From Nymphaea colorata (lineage: Eukaryota > Streptophyta > Magnoliopsida > Nymphaeales > Nymphaeaceae): DNA of 64,000 nt. Positions 12,396 to 24,509 of the stretch are shown here, in pieces; the stretch's first letter is position 1, and each line of letters opens with the position of its first letter. The stretch is taken from contig NC_045146.1 in assembly GCF_008831285.2 (NCBI RefSeq), forward strand, positions 17,415,149-17,479,148, in the 5' to 3' direction. The notes below the pieces were generated by a model that was given only the letters and a program-made list of their open reading frames with translations, was not told the origin of the DNA and ran no database searches. The position numbers were made by a program, and so were the translations under genes.

Positions 12396-14494
12396 TTGTT
12401 CAGCAGTGCTGATTTAAATAAGGAGCCTCGCTTTGCTCTTAATGGTGGCGGCTTGCAACCTTCAACCACTCTCTTTTCCCTTTCTACGTCCCAAGAATGA
12501 CCTTCACAATCAGAAATTTTTTAAAGTTAAACATCATTAATTTGTAGAAGTTTTCAAAGTTATTCAATGTTAAAAAGTTCAGAAGTTTTTAAAATTGTTG
12601 ATTTTCAAAACCTTTTTTTTATTGATAAAGTCTGTACCATAGCATGCTAATCCAACTAGGGACATTTCGTTCAAAAAATTGAATGATCAAAGTTTTAAGC
12701 ATAAGTAAGTTCCTAACATTAACTTGATAATCAAATAATCGAAGAGTAATTAAGTATATATATAAACTTATGTATGTAAGTAATGTGGTATCCGCACATT
12801 TTCTTCAAGTCTTAGAAACTTATAATTAAATTCGTCTTTTTAAATGAATAGAACATTGTATATAAACCACTTACGTTATTGACAAAAACCAGACTTACTA
12901 AAGATAATTATCAAAGTGTTTTTTTTATGCAATCTAACTCTTTGGAAATGATTTAAGAGTGATTTGATGAGGAACATGTATTAAGCTAGTCAATTTTTAC
13001 TTTAATCATTTTTTAAATAAGAAAAGGATGAGCGGCTCCCATACCATCAACATTTTGTTAGTAGATCAAACTTGTTTACAAAAATAACTTGAATTGAATT
13101 ATAAGTTACATTGCATTACTGTTTATGAACATGGTAGGATGCACATTTTGTTTATAATATTTTTTAACACAAATTTGAGAGGCCTGGTTTTTGTAAGTCC
13201 TCTTGTTTTACACAACACACTTCCTGATGCAAATTACATCTGCCAGGGTCCCCATAATTGGACAGACTCAAGACAGCTGAAGGATCAGCCCCTCTCTCTC
13301 CTCTATTTTGCAATATATACCCCTGTGAATGTTCTGTTGAAGGTGCTCATGCATGGAATGATGTGGAGGACAGGAACAAGCGGTGGCGAGAAAATGACTC
13401 CAATAATTCGGTTCTCTCTTTCCTCAAGGTGTTGCTTTAAAAAGCTAGCTTGTGCAATGTTTCTGCAAAAATTTGACTATGTCTTCCTTTAGTGCTTACG
13501 ACTAAGCTCACCATGAGTGCCAGCTTTGAAATCCACACCCTTGAGATTTTACCATCCTTAATTGCAGGGACTGACTTGGTTAGCCGCTGATCAGACTCCC
13601 AACTAACTGTTGCAAGTAATTCTTTTTGGATTTTGAATTCTCAAGTTGCCAATAAGTTTTGTTTAAAGGGACATAGCATAGCTGGTGCAGAAGAAATGTC
13701 GCCTGTTAGATTCTCAAAGGTACTATTTTCATGAGCAACAAACAGTAGGATCACGTCACTTCAGTTGATGGGTGCAGTACTATGCTTTACCCAGATCTCA
13801 GTGCAGCCCAAAACCTAATGGCAAGAGGATTGAGAGGTTTCTTTGCAGAAGCGGGTTGTTAACCTTCTGCTTACCCCGAGTTGCCATAATAAGTTTCACA
13901 ATGTTTTGAACTCTTGAGCTTGCTGCTAGGACATTGAAACTTTCATGCATTCGGGCTTTGCCTCTTATGGTAGTCAATGTACTGGCGACTGACCTCATAC
14001 TTTGATTGTTAGAGCCCATGAATGTCTGAGGACTGACCAAGGGAATGTCAGAAGTAAGCCAAAGACAATGTGCCTTAGCTTTGTCTTGGTGACTTGTTCA
14101 GTCAAGTGAATCATAAGCTAGTCCATATAGTTCTCGTAATGGCGGTTCTAATTGGTCCCTCTTTCGGATCTCATATCAGACACGATAGATTTCGGTCCCC
14201 GTAATTATGAACGTCCTGGTGTTTCTATGAATACCACTTCATGTAATGAAGTACCAACCTTGAAGGTTTTCACATCGACTGGCATTGCCAGAAAAAGAAG
14301 CAATGAGAGGCTTTTAGAGGATGAAATGGAACGATGACAACCCTTTTCTATGACATTCATTTGCAGAACTTTAAGGCATTCATTTAATTATTGGCAGGCT
14401 AAACAATTATTTTCCAGCAAAATTGGATGAGTTTCATATATAACTTAATTGTTATTTAGTCCTTACTGGGTCATTAAGAGCATGCACAACCCTA
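12396..14494. other. Intergenic DNA with coding-like remnants
   Basis: At 13258-13428 one frame reads as plausible protein (for example CNIYPCECSVEGAHAWND) and ends at an AAG|GTG donor-like site. An in-frame TAA lies just upstream, so this may be a dead exon. Minus-strand 13798-14040 and plus-strand 14152-14337 are open but carry no motif I recognise. Confidence 0.3.
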
Positions 14495-14638
14495 CAGCTA
14501 GGCGGAGACAAAAAAAAATTGGCTGGAGGGGCACTTACGTAGAAATTCTCATATCTAGAGGGGCACCCACATGTATGCCAATGTGACTAAAAAAATTTTA
14601 AGGAGTTGGTGCAGCAGCTACATGTGGCTCCACCACTG
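14495..14638. mobile_element. Degenerate hAT-like MITE, ~144 bp
   Basis: The left end CAGCTAGGCGGAGACA and right end TGTGGCTCCACCACTG are imperfect inverses and match the terminal pattern of the 1008-bp element. The subterminal text GGCTGGAGGGGCACTTA closely matches GCTGGCGGGGCACTTA at the left end of that element, so the two belong to one family. No clean target duplication remains. Confidence 0.5.
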
Positions 14639-14873
14639 ACTACAACCATTCTGAAAGAAAGCAAACAACAATAGCATGGTAAAACGGGTCCATTCACACA
14701 CGCATATTGACACCAGATGTTGGAAGTAGGAAGTGCTACATGCTCTCACCTCAAAGATGTGGGCAACTTTTATCCATTACTTAGGCGTCATATGTGTTTG
14801 ACGTAGGCAATTTTTATCTACCACTTGAGCGCTAGTCACCAAATTAGCTATCGTATTGTGTATGTGTCTCTAA

Positions 14874-15188
14874 GGGATTGTTTGGCAATGAAAATATTAA
14901 CGTATTGTTCCATGTATCTGCCCCGAGGGAGATTTATGGAACGTTGTATTATGTCTCAATCTTTAGAATAGATACATAAAATATGTATGTTGCAGTTTTC
15001 ATTTCCAAATTACCGGTGATATATGCAATGGAGAGTGGTAGCTTTCTTAAAGTTTCTTTTCTCTAAAAGATATAGGCATTCTATTTGTTTCTGAGTTTCA
15101 CTATCGTTGTTGATTGAACCTGCCTCAATTTTTAGAATAGATTCATTAAACACATACAAAGTGTTTTTGCTGCCAAACAATGGAAAAG
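14874..15188. mobile_element. Inverted-repeat element with GTTTGGCAA termini
   Basis: The left end GGGATTGTTTGGCAATGAAAA is inverted at the right end as TTTTTGCTGCCAAACAATGG. The interior repeats TTTAGAATAGAT-CAT-AA twice and is non-coding. The same terminal theme occurs at 5485-5650. Confidence 0.45.
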
Positions 15189-16430
15189 TTACAAATTAAG
15201 ACAATTGATCCTTATGGTACTAATCACATATATAATGATATATCAAAGCGTATACATTTTAATATCTTTAAATTAACCTTATTATTGTAAACGAAGAAAG
15301 GACAGATAGGTACTTGAATTCATATGAGTCATGTTAGACAAGGACGGAACAAGAATAGTTGTAAAAAGGGGATCCGAAATGTAGGGGACCAGGACCAAGA
15401 CCAGCCTGAAAGCACTCACCTTCTTAGTATACATGATTAAGCAATGAAGGTCGATAGATATAGATGCTGCACAACTGGTCGCCATTGGATTAAACTATTT
15501 TCACCTGTTTTTCTCTTTTACTCTCACCTACTTTTGCTGGTTTTCCTCTTAACAATTTTTTTCTACCGTATAGTTAAAGGTTAATCTTAAAAAAGGGTAC
15601 TTAAAGATTCACGTTGGTTTTAGGAATTATTTCGCTCATTACATGTATAACAAAAACAAAGAAAAAGATTGAATGTAGTTGCAATAACACATGGACCTAC
15701 ACAAGACACATCTCAGTAAAAGATAGTAAGAAGATAGTGAGATGCAAGTTAAAGTATAGTGAGGGCATCATCTTGAGACACCAAAAGCAGACCTCGTTAC
15801 TTAGAACTTAAACATTTCAATATATTTAAGCAATACATTTTCAGAATCACTTTTCCTTAAAGTTATCAATTGGCCATGGCAAATTTTTTATTACATGTGT
15901 ATATAATTAAGAGTACCTTAAGCAGCCAAATGAAAGGTTTTCATAATTCTAAGTGAGCTGATTGCCAAAAAAAAAAAGTGGAAGGACTGCTCCTTCTTTT
16001 TCTTGTCTCTAAGGTGCGGGGTCTAAGTGCATGCATTATGGCTTGTAGCGGAAACAGTGCACCTTCAACTTGGTACTACTGCGTTTACCCCACGTGACCA
16101 AAGAACGTAGGCTCATAGGAATCTAACTTACCACATAAGGTTTTGATGACTGCCAGCTCGACTAGTTATTCTATGTCCTCCACCAACAATATTATGTCCT
16201 TTCATGATTCAATGAACGACTTTGCAAGCAAATTGAGGGATGAAGATCATAAGCCGTTTGTGTACATGCATTTTCTTTGTAAAGTTCAACCTACTAACAA
16301 ATAATATCACGGCAACAGAGCCAAGCCTCACCGGAAGAAATAACAAAGGCGGTGGGTATACAGCATACACGTTGTTAGGTACTGCATGATTCCTGTAGCA
16401 GCCGCAGTGCACATGCAGTAAGACGAGACC
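15189..16430. other. Intergenic DNA, no supported gene
   Basis: AT-rich sequence with short overlapping frames only. A possible SINE linker (ATGCAAGTTAAAGTATAG) occurs at about 15742, but no tRNA-like head or 3' module accompanies it. Confidence 0.4.
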
Positions 16431-16439
16431 CTTAGTGCT

Positions 16440-16800
16440 AACAGTGCGTGGGGGCGCGTTCTCGGTGGCGCACGCGCTCTACTGTTGAAGATTGGTGTTA
16501 CCTCCCGTCGGCGCTCTTGCTCGCCGCCGTACTGTCTGGACTTAACGCTCGTCGGCGACCGGGCGTCGGAGTGGGGGGATGAGGACGGAAAGAAGGGCCG
16601 GGGAGCGTCTGGCTGTGGCCCGGGGGAACTGCCAGCGACAGTGCTGCGTCAGAGTCAGCCTTGATTGGACAAATCGGCCCCGTCTGTCACCGCCCGGTCT
16701 CCGGAAAAAGTCATGTGAATCATTGCCCGGCTCTGCGCGCCTCCCCTCCTCCCGGCTCGGTCAGCCTCATGTGGGCTGAGCCCCACCCGCTCTGACTCCT
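16440..16800. other. CpG-rich GC island with no recognised gene
   Basis: This stretch is far richer in G+C and CpG than its flanks, with runs such as GGCGCACGCGC and CCGGCTCTGCGCGCC. It opens a 66-codon frame from ATG at 16579, but the protein is Arg/Pro-rich with no motif. A CACCTATAATCAAG tract and a CT/T-rich leader-like stretch follow at 16805-16915. It may be a promoter or first exon of a non-coding or unannotated transcript. I saw no clear downstream exons. Confidence 0.35.
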
Positions 16801-18006
16801 GACCGCACCTATAATCAAGCAGTTGAATAACTCGCCGTGACTCCCATCTTTTACTCTATTTTATGTTTGATTTCGTCGTTTGTGTTTGTTCTCCTTCCTT
16901 CCTTTTTTTTTCTGATCTGCTCCTCGTTTCGTGGCTTTAACCGTTTGAATCTTAATTAATGGCTGCTTTCAATAAACTAATCCATCTTGCCTAACCCTAG
17001 CTCAATAGAAATTTGGCTTCAAATAACGAGTAGATCGACCTGGATATGGATATCGACCTAAAACCCAGGTGGATCCAGGCCTAGATCCACCTGGGTAGTG
17101 CCCCTTTTAGATGGGTCCGGTAAAATCTCATTAGGGCAGGAGATCCGTCAAAAGTCAGCAGTGTCTTTCGACCGTTAATGTGCAGCAGTTTGTGGGGAGG
17201 CTCCACGTGTCCAGTTTGGACTCTGCCCGTGAGCCAGCTTTTCACGAGCTCAATACTTTAGCACACAATCTTTTTCTTTAAAGGGATGAAGTTGCAGCCA
17301 TATTGGCCTCGGGCTTTTTTTTTTTGTGGCCGGAAACCAGTAAGAGCTTCATCCTTCTATCCGTCTTCATTTTACTTTACTTGTCTCGTAAAATAATGCA
17401 TCTGGGTATGTCTATGTTGTACATATTATAAACTTTTTATTAATAAAAGTCGGGAGTCTACCTCTCAGCAGGCATTTTTACGTGTGTCTACATTTAGGAT
17501 CAAGCAAACCAACAAATACCTTGAAGACTTTTCGAATTGTAAATGATAAAGATTCGAGTCTGTCTCTTGGCGTAATCTAATAGATTATGCCTAAACCTAA
17601 CCCGCTGAGAAGAAAAGGAAGAAGAAGAAAAAGAAAGAGACTCTTAATCGACCAGTCAATGCAATCTCCCTTTTTTTAAAGGTTTCATTTGTCTGGTGAG
17701 CCTATGACTCAATGTGAATTCCAGACCTTGTGGAGAGTCTGTTGTTGGCATTCAACCTTTTAATTCTTGTTGATAAGAGCAGGAGGTTTGACGTTTGACG
17801 TTTTCTTCCCCAGGAGAAGAACTTGTTGATGAAGCAACCCCGCTACATCCTTCATTCCATGTCTGCAGTTTTTGGAGTATTAATTCGTTCGGCTTCTATG
17901 TTTGCCACATGTGTTGAATTAATATGCACGTTGATGAGGCTATGTTCCGTTTCAAAAGGGACAGCTTTATGGTGCACATATATTGTTGTGCTGCCTCTCT
18001 CTCTCT

Positions 18007-18117
18007 TATATATATATATATATATATATATATTGATTCTCAAGTAATCAGGTGATTGAATGAGGTTGTAAATATAAAAGTCGAACTTGGAAAAGCTCTA
18101 TATAGAAGTGTTCGATC

Positions 18118-18151
<34 letters not shown>
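18007..18151. repeat. (TA)n and (GT)n(TA)n microsatellites
   Basis: A TA tract occupies 18007-18033. A second compound tract has GT at about 18119-18135 and TA at 18136-18151. Confidence 0.9.
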
Positions 18152-18892
18152 CCAATTGAGTTGATTGAAAAGGCTACGATTCAATTCACATAGTCTTATT
18201 CAGCTAGAAAGTAAGCCTGAACTTTTGAGATGATTCATTTTCGAAGGTAGTCACTTGCTCTGCAATATGGCCTTCTAATAAGAAAATCTTAAAATTATTG
18301 ATCACTTCAAGATTCGGATCCTATAGAACAATTACTTCCAGCTTGCTCAATGGTCTAGCCTTATTCAGCTTCAAGATCACAAGAAACTAAGCCACGAGAG
18401 AGCTACTAACTCTAAAAGCTTATGGATACAATCACCCCAAAATCTTGTAGATACGAGATTATTCCTAATCACTCTGATACATAGGGCCTCGAGAAAGCTA
18501 GCTGTTCTATTCAGTGCCAATCTTCCTGTGTTGCATCTCGTGAGTAGTGCCCAAAAATTTTGATATGATAAAATATAACTTGCAATGACTCTTAAAAAAC
18601 GACAAAAAGCTCGACCACTTGCTTCCCTCTATGATCCAAACTGAAAAAGACAGAAAGCCATGACACAGTGCTGGCAATTAAATTAGAATTTATAAGATTT
18701 TGCACATGAAGTAAAACAATTTCTAGTTGCAAATGACATAAGAGCCGCATCTTCTTTGTCAGCAAAAAAATGATATCTAGAACTTTATAGTGCATACACA
18801 CACCCACACCCACATTCTAAATTTTTAGATGTCAAAATAATGAATGGTAGTAAATAAATTGGGTTTGGAAGACCCAGTGCTACATTAGCTTT

Positions 18893-19070
18893 GATTTGGG
18901 TGAGCAAGAGGTTATCGGACGACCCAAACGAGAGTTGAAGCTCTTCTCCTTTCACTTGCTCCCAGGGTCTAGAGCAGCATCAGTACTAAGCAGTAAGAAG
19001 ACTTCTATACTTCAAGTTACATGTGAAAGCCCACCCATTACATAGCCCTCCTTGTATTAGCTTGGTTTAG
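18893..19070 (-). mobile_element. Probable SINE copy, minus orientation
   Basis: Read on the minus strand, GATAACCTCTTGCTCACCC (about 18895-18913) matches the SINE 3' module. The linker-like ACATGTAACTTGAAGTATAG lies on its 5' side. The tRNA-like head is not clear, so confidence is low. Confidence 0.3.
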
Positions 19071-19910
19071 TTGGACAAAAGTTGCATGAAAAAGGACATC
19101 CTTTTCTCATTGGAGTGAATATTCAATGGTCCTTGAAATATTGGAACATGGTTTTCCATCTTTTATGAGTACCCAAAACTTAAGGAATAAAATTAGCCGT
19201 AACAGTTAGGTGGTCAATATTATAAATCAATGGCCGCAAAAAAAGACTAGCTAATTTGGAGAGCATGACTATTCGTCATAAAGCAAACGTAGCGAGGCCT
19301 ATTGATAAGATTTGAATTGAAAAAATTTTCCAATGCCAAGTTTCTTTTAGGAAACCCCTAATAGAATTTATGCCTTTCCACACTCTAAAACTTGAACCTT
19401 TGAGTTTTGTCCACCATGAAAAATCTTAAAGCTGCCGTCCTAATAAGATGAATCAATTAAATTAGAAGAAAAATCCCATGGAAGTGACCACCTTTATATA
19501 AAGTTTTGAACATAGTTTTAATTTTTGTTAATCTGTATATATTTTTGTAGACAACCCCTAAGAGAAAGACTTAAATTTAATCTTGTCACAATCGAGCATG
19601 TGACGTTAACACCGTCCTGTCAAGTAAAAAAGTGGTTTTTACCTTTACAAAAGAAAGAAGACCTAAACCATGTTCATGTTTCCTTCGTTTTCGGCAGATC
19701 TATGGCTAGAATCGAAGAATAGCCCTAAACGCTTTCCATGATTTTTCAATAAAATTGAAGTTGGTATCCGGAAAAAAGTTAAAGTTGAAATGTCTCTATT
19801 TGGTATTATGCTCAAATGTATTATTATAAAATTTTCTAAACAAAATATAAACTTCAACTTTATTTGTTTATATGTACACGTGCACGGTACCCACGTGAGA
19901 AGACAGAGAA

Positions 19911-19949
19911 AGAGAGAGAGAGAAAAAAGAGAGAGAGAGAGAGAGAGAA
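19911..19949. repeat. (GA)n microsatellite
   Basis: GA-rich simple repeat with one AAAAAA interruption, in the upstream region of the LOG gene. Confidence 0.85.
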
Positions 19950-20094
19950 TTGACCGTGGTGCGGACGGTAAAGGAGGCCGCAACGATTCAAACAAAAACA
20001 GGGGAAAAAAAAAAAAGGAGATGTGAAAAAGATAAAGCCATTAATGCACGGACAAAAATACAGTCAGCCACTTCACACTTCCTCACTATTTATC

Positions 20095-20102
20095 TATAAA
20101 AG
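20095..20102 (+). promoter_or_regulatory. Candidate TATA box upstream of the LOG gene
   Basis: TATAAAAG lies about 640 bp before the LOG start codon, followed by purine-rich GA leader-like sequence. If used, the 5' leader would be long. A second possible TATA-like TTTATACC sits only about 75 bp upstream of the ATG, so the true start site is open. Confidence 0.35.
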
Positions 20103-20740
20103 GGAAAAAAGAATCCCGGATAAAATAATCAAAGCACAGAGAGGGAGAGAGAGATAGAGAGGGCTATCAAATCTCAAGCGGCCTGCTACCTTCCCAATTG
20201 AAACGAAAAAGGAAAGGAAAAAAAAGCCCAAAAAAAGAAGACAAAAAGCAGTGAAAAGTACATCGGAACCAGAACGCAACAGACCCACAAGAAAAAACCA
20301 TTAAGAAAGAAATTCTCATTACCTGTAGAGCAAGGAGAAAAGATCTCATGGGCAGTAGAAAAATGTGGAGAAAGAGAGAGAGGTAAAACGGGAAAGGAGA
20401 GAGGAAGGCAGAGCTACAGTGGATGACTAAATTAGCAGAAACAAGTATAAAGTGGTGCAGAAGAATGCCTTATCGGTTTTAGGGGGATCTCTGAGTGTTG
20501 AATTCCAAGGAGAATTTGGTGCGAGGAAGAAAGCTCCTCCTTCCTATTTTTAATCATTTTCGTGTTTTTTAATTCGCTTTCGTCCAGGTACCTCGCCAAC
20601 CACGGTCGTCCTCCTTGACTCTTTTCATTCCTCCCCCTTTTTCTCTTTTCTATTTCTTTATTTATACCCTCTTCCTTCTCATCTCCCCTTCCACAGAGAA
20701 CGAGAGAGAAGAAGAGGAAGAAGCTGTGCTATTTTTGGTT

Positions 20741-21935
20741 ATGGATTCGCCGCAGCACCAACTAGTGAAATCCAAGTTCAGGAGGATATGTGTGTACTGT
20801 GGCAGCAGCCCAGGTAAGAAGGAGGGCTACAAGACTGCGGCCATTCAACTCGGGAAAGAATTGGTAAGAGATAGAATCTCCCTAAGTCCCCTGCCCATCT
20901 CTTCTTTTCTGATTCTCACTCAATTCCTGCTCGTCTTCTTCCTGTCTTTAATCTGTGCTCCTCCTCTTGTTGGCGTTTCAACCTTTCTGGCTCAAGGTGG
21001 AGAGAAATATCGATCTCGTCTATGGAGGCGGAAGCGTGGGGTTGATGGGCCTCGTTTCTCAAGCCGTTTATGATGGTGGTCGCCATGTACTGGGGTAGGC
21101 TAGCTTCGCAGAATCACATCTCTCTGTTATCTCTCTCGCTCTGTCCTTCTTCTCTCTTCTGCAAATTAATGCACATGTTCCGATTTTTTCTGCTTCTGTA
21201 TATGTGTTGCAGAGTGATACCGAAGACGCTCATGCCCAGAGAGGTACAGGACTCCCTTTATCGTTATTGCTATACCACGTAGCCATATCTTTTTCTATCA
21301 TGTCAAAGATTATGCTGGGACTTCCTTTTTCCTAAAGAGAAGGGCCATCTGCGCCTTTGTGTTTACCTTTCTTTGTTGGCTGAAGATCACTGGCGTCACC
21401 ATAGGCGAGGTGAGACCCGTCTCAGATATGCACCAAAGAAAAGCAGAGATGGCTCGTCAAGCTGACGCCTTCATTGCACTCCCCGGTACTTTTCCTTCCT
21501 ATCATTACTGATGCAACTTGAGGCCTTCTTTCTTTCTTTCTCTTCTCTTCTTCTTCTTCTTCTCTAATTTTTGGTTGATGGTGTTGATTTTGAAGGTGGG
21601 TATGGGACGCTGGAGGAGCTTCTTGAAGTAATCACATGGGCTCAACTGGGAATCCATGATAAGCCGGTAATTTATTCTTCTCCTAATTCCCGTCTTAATG
21701 ATGTCGATTAAGTGACCCATATATATAATATGTACCTGCACTCACCAGGCTTCCTCATGTATAATGTTTATATTGGCAATGACAAATGAAGGTGGGCCTT
21801 CTCAACGTTGATGGGTACTACAACTCGCTTCTCTCCTTCATAGACAAGGCCGTGGATGAAGGATTTGTCACACCCGCTGCCCGTCACATAATTGTATCTG
21901 CCCCAACTGCCCATGAACTCTTACGCAAGCTAGAG

Positions 21936-22010
<75 letters not shown>

Positions 22011-22913
22011 GGTACCAGAGGAATCACACTATGAGTAGAGATTCTACATGTTTATACATTTTTTTTTCTTTGGTGAAGTTTAGGTGTGTGGTGTAGAGCA
22101 ATTGATTTTATAGGGGATGATGGTGGCCATACCCTCAAAAGGATCAAGAAAATGATGAAAGGTATAGGCAGGTGGTTTATGTTAGAGCCTGGACAGTACG
22201 GTACGGGTGGTTGAGACCTTATATTTTCCTCCATCGGTCCAGGCTTTCCTTCCTCAAACAAGCACAAGATGTATATATGCAAGAAGCTAGGATCTAACAT
22301 TTAATCACTTTGTGCGCTAACTAATGGGTATGTAAGAAGGCAGATCTTTAGTCCGACTCTTGTAGTTGCAATGCAGTTTTGTATCTTAAGGTAGCAGGCC
22401 ACTTAAGTTGAAAGATACACTTAAGTTGAATGGTACACTGCTACCATCACTAACACTAACACCGACATAAGTTAAAATATAGGAAGTCAGGTACCAATTG
22501 ATGGGGCTGAACCTCAAAATCTAGAGAGGTAAGGCCAAATGGTACTATATGGAATCAGGTAAACATAGTAAAAAAGATTGGATCCAAGTAGCCCATGGAA
22601 TAATCACAAAGGGCCAAATCTCAAGTCCATAGCCAAGCAATTTGCTCTCTAGGTTCTACTCAATAGGGTCACATGCTCGTACCTCTCACAATTCTAACCC
22701 AATGCTGCCAAGTTTGAGAAGACTCGGTTAGTCCCACAAATGACCTAACTTATTGCCATATATGCGTATGATTTGTACATGGGAATCGAGATCGAAATAG
22801 AATCTTTCTTTGGTGTGTAGGAATATGTACCGAGACACGACGCCGGAGCGGCGAAGCTCAGGTGGGAGATGGAGCAGCTGGAACACTCGAACAAGTCGGA
22901 AATCGCACGCTGA
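20741..22913 (+). CDS. LOG: Cytokinin riboside 5'-monophosphate phosphoribohydrolase (LOG family)
   Basis: LOG enzymes release active free-base cytokinin from its riboside monophosphate in one step in the cytosol (family knowledge). Seven exons: 20741-20863, 20997-21094, 21213-21243, 21386-21485, 21596-21666, 21792-21935, 22821-22913. Together they give 219 aa, the usual length, with consistent phase and GT-AG ends throughout. Visible features are [12 protein letters not shown] at 14-25, [11 protein letters not shown] at 49-59, DMHQRKAEM at 98-106 with the family arginine R102, and the nucleotide/catalytic motif PGGYGTLEE at 117-125. The start is the first ATG after a CT/GA-rich leader and gives a normal LOG N-terminus. 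The last intron is 885 bp and opens with a weak GTTCTC donor followed at once by a (CT)n(AT)n microsatellite. I see no break. Which paralogue (LOG1-LOG9) cannot be decided. Confidence 0.95.
21937..22007. repeat. Compound (CT)n(AT)n microsatellite in LOG intron 6
   Basis: CT repeats begin immediately after the exon-6 donor and continue to about 21970, then AT repeats to 22007. In the transcript the pyrimidine and AU tracts sit directly beside the 5' splice site. Confidence 0.95.
22390..22530 (+). mobile_element. Possible SINE fragment in LOG intron 6
   Basis: The linker-like TTAAGTTGAATGGTACACTG at about 22421-22440 matches other copies in the window (31.2 kb, 40.6 kb). A partly duplicated copy sits just before it. 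No clear box A/B or 3' module, so this is only a fragment. Confidence 0.3.
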
Positions 22914-23214
22914 CCGGATTCATGCACGGCCAGTCGCAGCCGGCCTTATATGCTGTATATTTCTAATTGCCCGATGTATGTTCATAACCGTATAAGAAAA
23001 TGTATCTAGGCAAAGAACGCAGATGTTTTTCTTAGCTGCGCACTTGTATCCACCACACCCATTTTCCTTTGTAATTTATATATCCTTTTTTATCATGTAT
23101 GAAATTTCCGATCATCGAAAGTCCGGCAACTGTTGTCGCAATAATTTTCACCTTTCACTTTCACTTTTTATCATTTTTCCGGCCGACGGAAATAAAGGCA
23201 TTACCATTCGCCGG

Positions 23215-23530
23215 AAATGATACAGCCAGTCATTCTTTGCCACGTGGAACGATCGTCCGCGCAAAGGAGTGGGAAAAATCCAGGGCATTGCAGAGAGGCA
23301 AGTGGGCGAGTAAGTGGCGCTGATCGCGGAATCCTGGAGCGACACGTGTCGGTCGGTGGGATGTTGGACGGGTCAGATCGTGACGCTCCGGATAAGACCT
23401 CGATATGGAGAACCCCTTGCTTTCTGCTTCATCTTTCGGTCGAAAGAGAATGGACGCCCTGTTCTGACGGTGGGCGTCGAAATGGATCGGTACCACCTGA
23501 TCCAGGACCCGGACCAAATTATTGAAACGT
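23215..23530. other. GC-rich segment with two G-box (CACGTG) motifs
   Basis: About 300 bp downstream of the LOG stop the base composition rises sharply. It contains CACGTG at 23241 and the palindrome GACACGTGTC at 23341-23350, both ABRE/G-box cores bound by plant bZIP and bHLH factors. Frames are open on both strands (about 72-102 codons) but overlap and lack known motifs. It could be a promoter for an unannotated transcript or part of an old gene. Confidence 0.3.
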
Positions 23531-23790
23531 AAAAAAAAAGACTATTTATGTTTTTGGAATACAGTTTCCTAATATCCCAAATTTACCAAAAATTGTGATC
23601 TTTACTTGTTTATTAAAAAAAAAAATCGGTTTTAAGCAGGTAAGTGGACACCTAAAAAGATGAGACCAACTTTCTATAGGAGGGATGGGCTAAGTAATAG
23701 ATGCCTCTTGAGTAGATGAACCGATCCCAAACAGTGGGCTCATTTTCCAGCCTTCAATTCCATTTGGCTGAAAACTTTTCAGGTTGAAGT

Positions 23791-23940
23791 TAAACTGATG
23801 AAAAAGATGCTCCCCTTATCAACGTTTCGGATTAAACCTATGCTTCCCTTATCAACATTTCAGATTAAAACTGATGAAAATGATGCTGCCTTTATCAACA
23901 TTTCTGATTAAACTGATGAAAGTGATGCTCCCCTTATCAT
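23791..23940. repeat. Minisatellite, ~42-bp unit, four copies
   Basis: Units follow the pattern TAAACTGATGAAAATGATGC, then a TCCCCTTATCAACATTTCGGAT-like second half. The second unit carries an internal deletion and the fourth is partial. No coding frame runs through it. Confidence 0.8.
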
Positions 23941-24377
23941 AACCAACATCTTAATTGTGTTTTTGAAAAATTTTCTTCTCTCATTGATGCAAACCTTCAA
24001 GTACTTCTTTCTGCAGAAATTTAACAGGAAAGTGCCTAGTCTTTCTGTCCAATTGAGTTGATCTTTTGATGGTGAGTCCCCATGCTTGGTTTGCCGTTGA
24101 AGTAAGACTGAGGAGTCCTTGCGTATGGCTTTATCTTGAGTAGAGGTAGAACCACATGCCCAACATACTGAAATAGAGCAGTTGGGTTCAGGTTGGCTGG
24201 TGCCCACCTTCTACCCAATTTTGAACTGAGACCTGCACCAGGCCCATGCCACGCCCCCCTCGGGAATCGAACCAGGTTTGTACGCATCTCCCCTTCCTGG
24301 TTTAGATTTCTGTCTCTGCCACTGCTCTTTAGCACTATTTAGTTTGAATTTCTCTAGCCAATGACCAAGCAAAAGCA

Positions 24378-24509
24378 ATGGAAACAATTGCAGCTTTCTC
24401 TTGTACTCCAACAGTTGCACATGGAGCATTTTGGTCGGGAAGGCGCGGCCTGCCATGGCCTGGACTGCACGTTTTGGAAGCTCATATTGAAGAGCTCACA
24501 TGTGAATAA
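24378..24509 (+). other. Unassigned 43-codon open frame
   Basis: ATG to TAA in one frame, beginning METIAAFSCTPTVAHGAF and continuing with a Gly/Arg/Pro-containing stretch. The composition looks more like real protein than its neighbours, and the frame stays open leftward to a TCTCTAG|CC acceptor-like site. I do not recognise a family. The same bases are open on both strands, which weakens the case. It may be a stray exon, a pseudogene piece or chance. Confidence 0.2.

Noticed and set aside
13258-13428. Possible exon with protein-like text
   Set aside because: An in-frame stop lies immediately upstream and no partner exon was found; at best a remnant.
23791-23940. Regularly spaced repeats resembling a CRISPR array
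   Set aside because: Units are contiguous with no unique spacers, and this is plant nuclear DNA; it is a minisatellite.
24036-24456. Overlapping minus-strand frames of 81-99 codons
   Set aside because: They contain a GGTTCGATTCCC B-box-like word and look like pol III-derived repeat sequence rather than a gene; several frames overlap.
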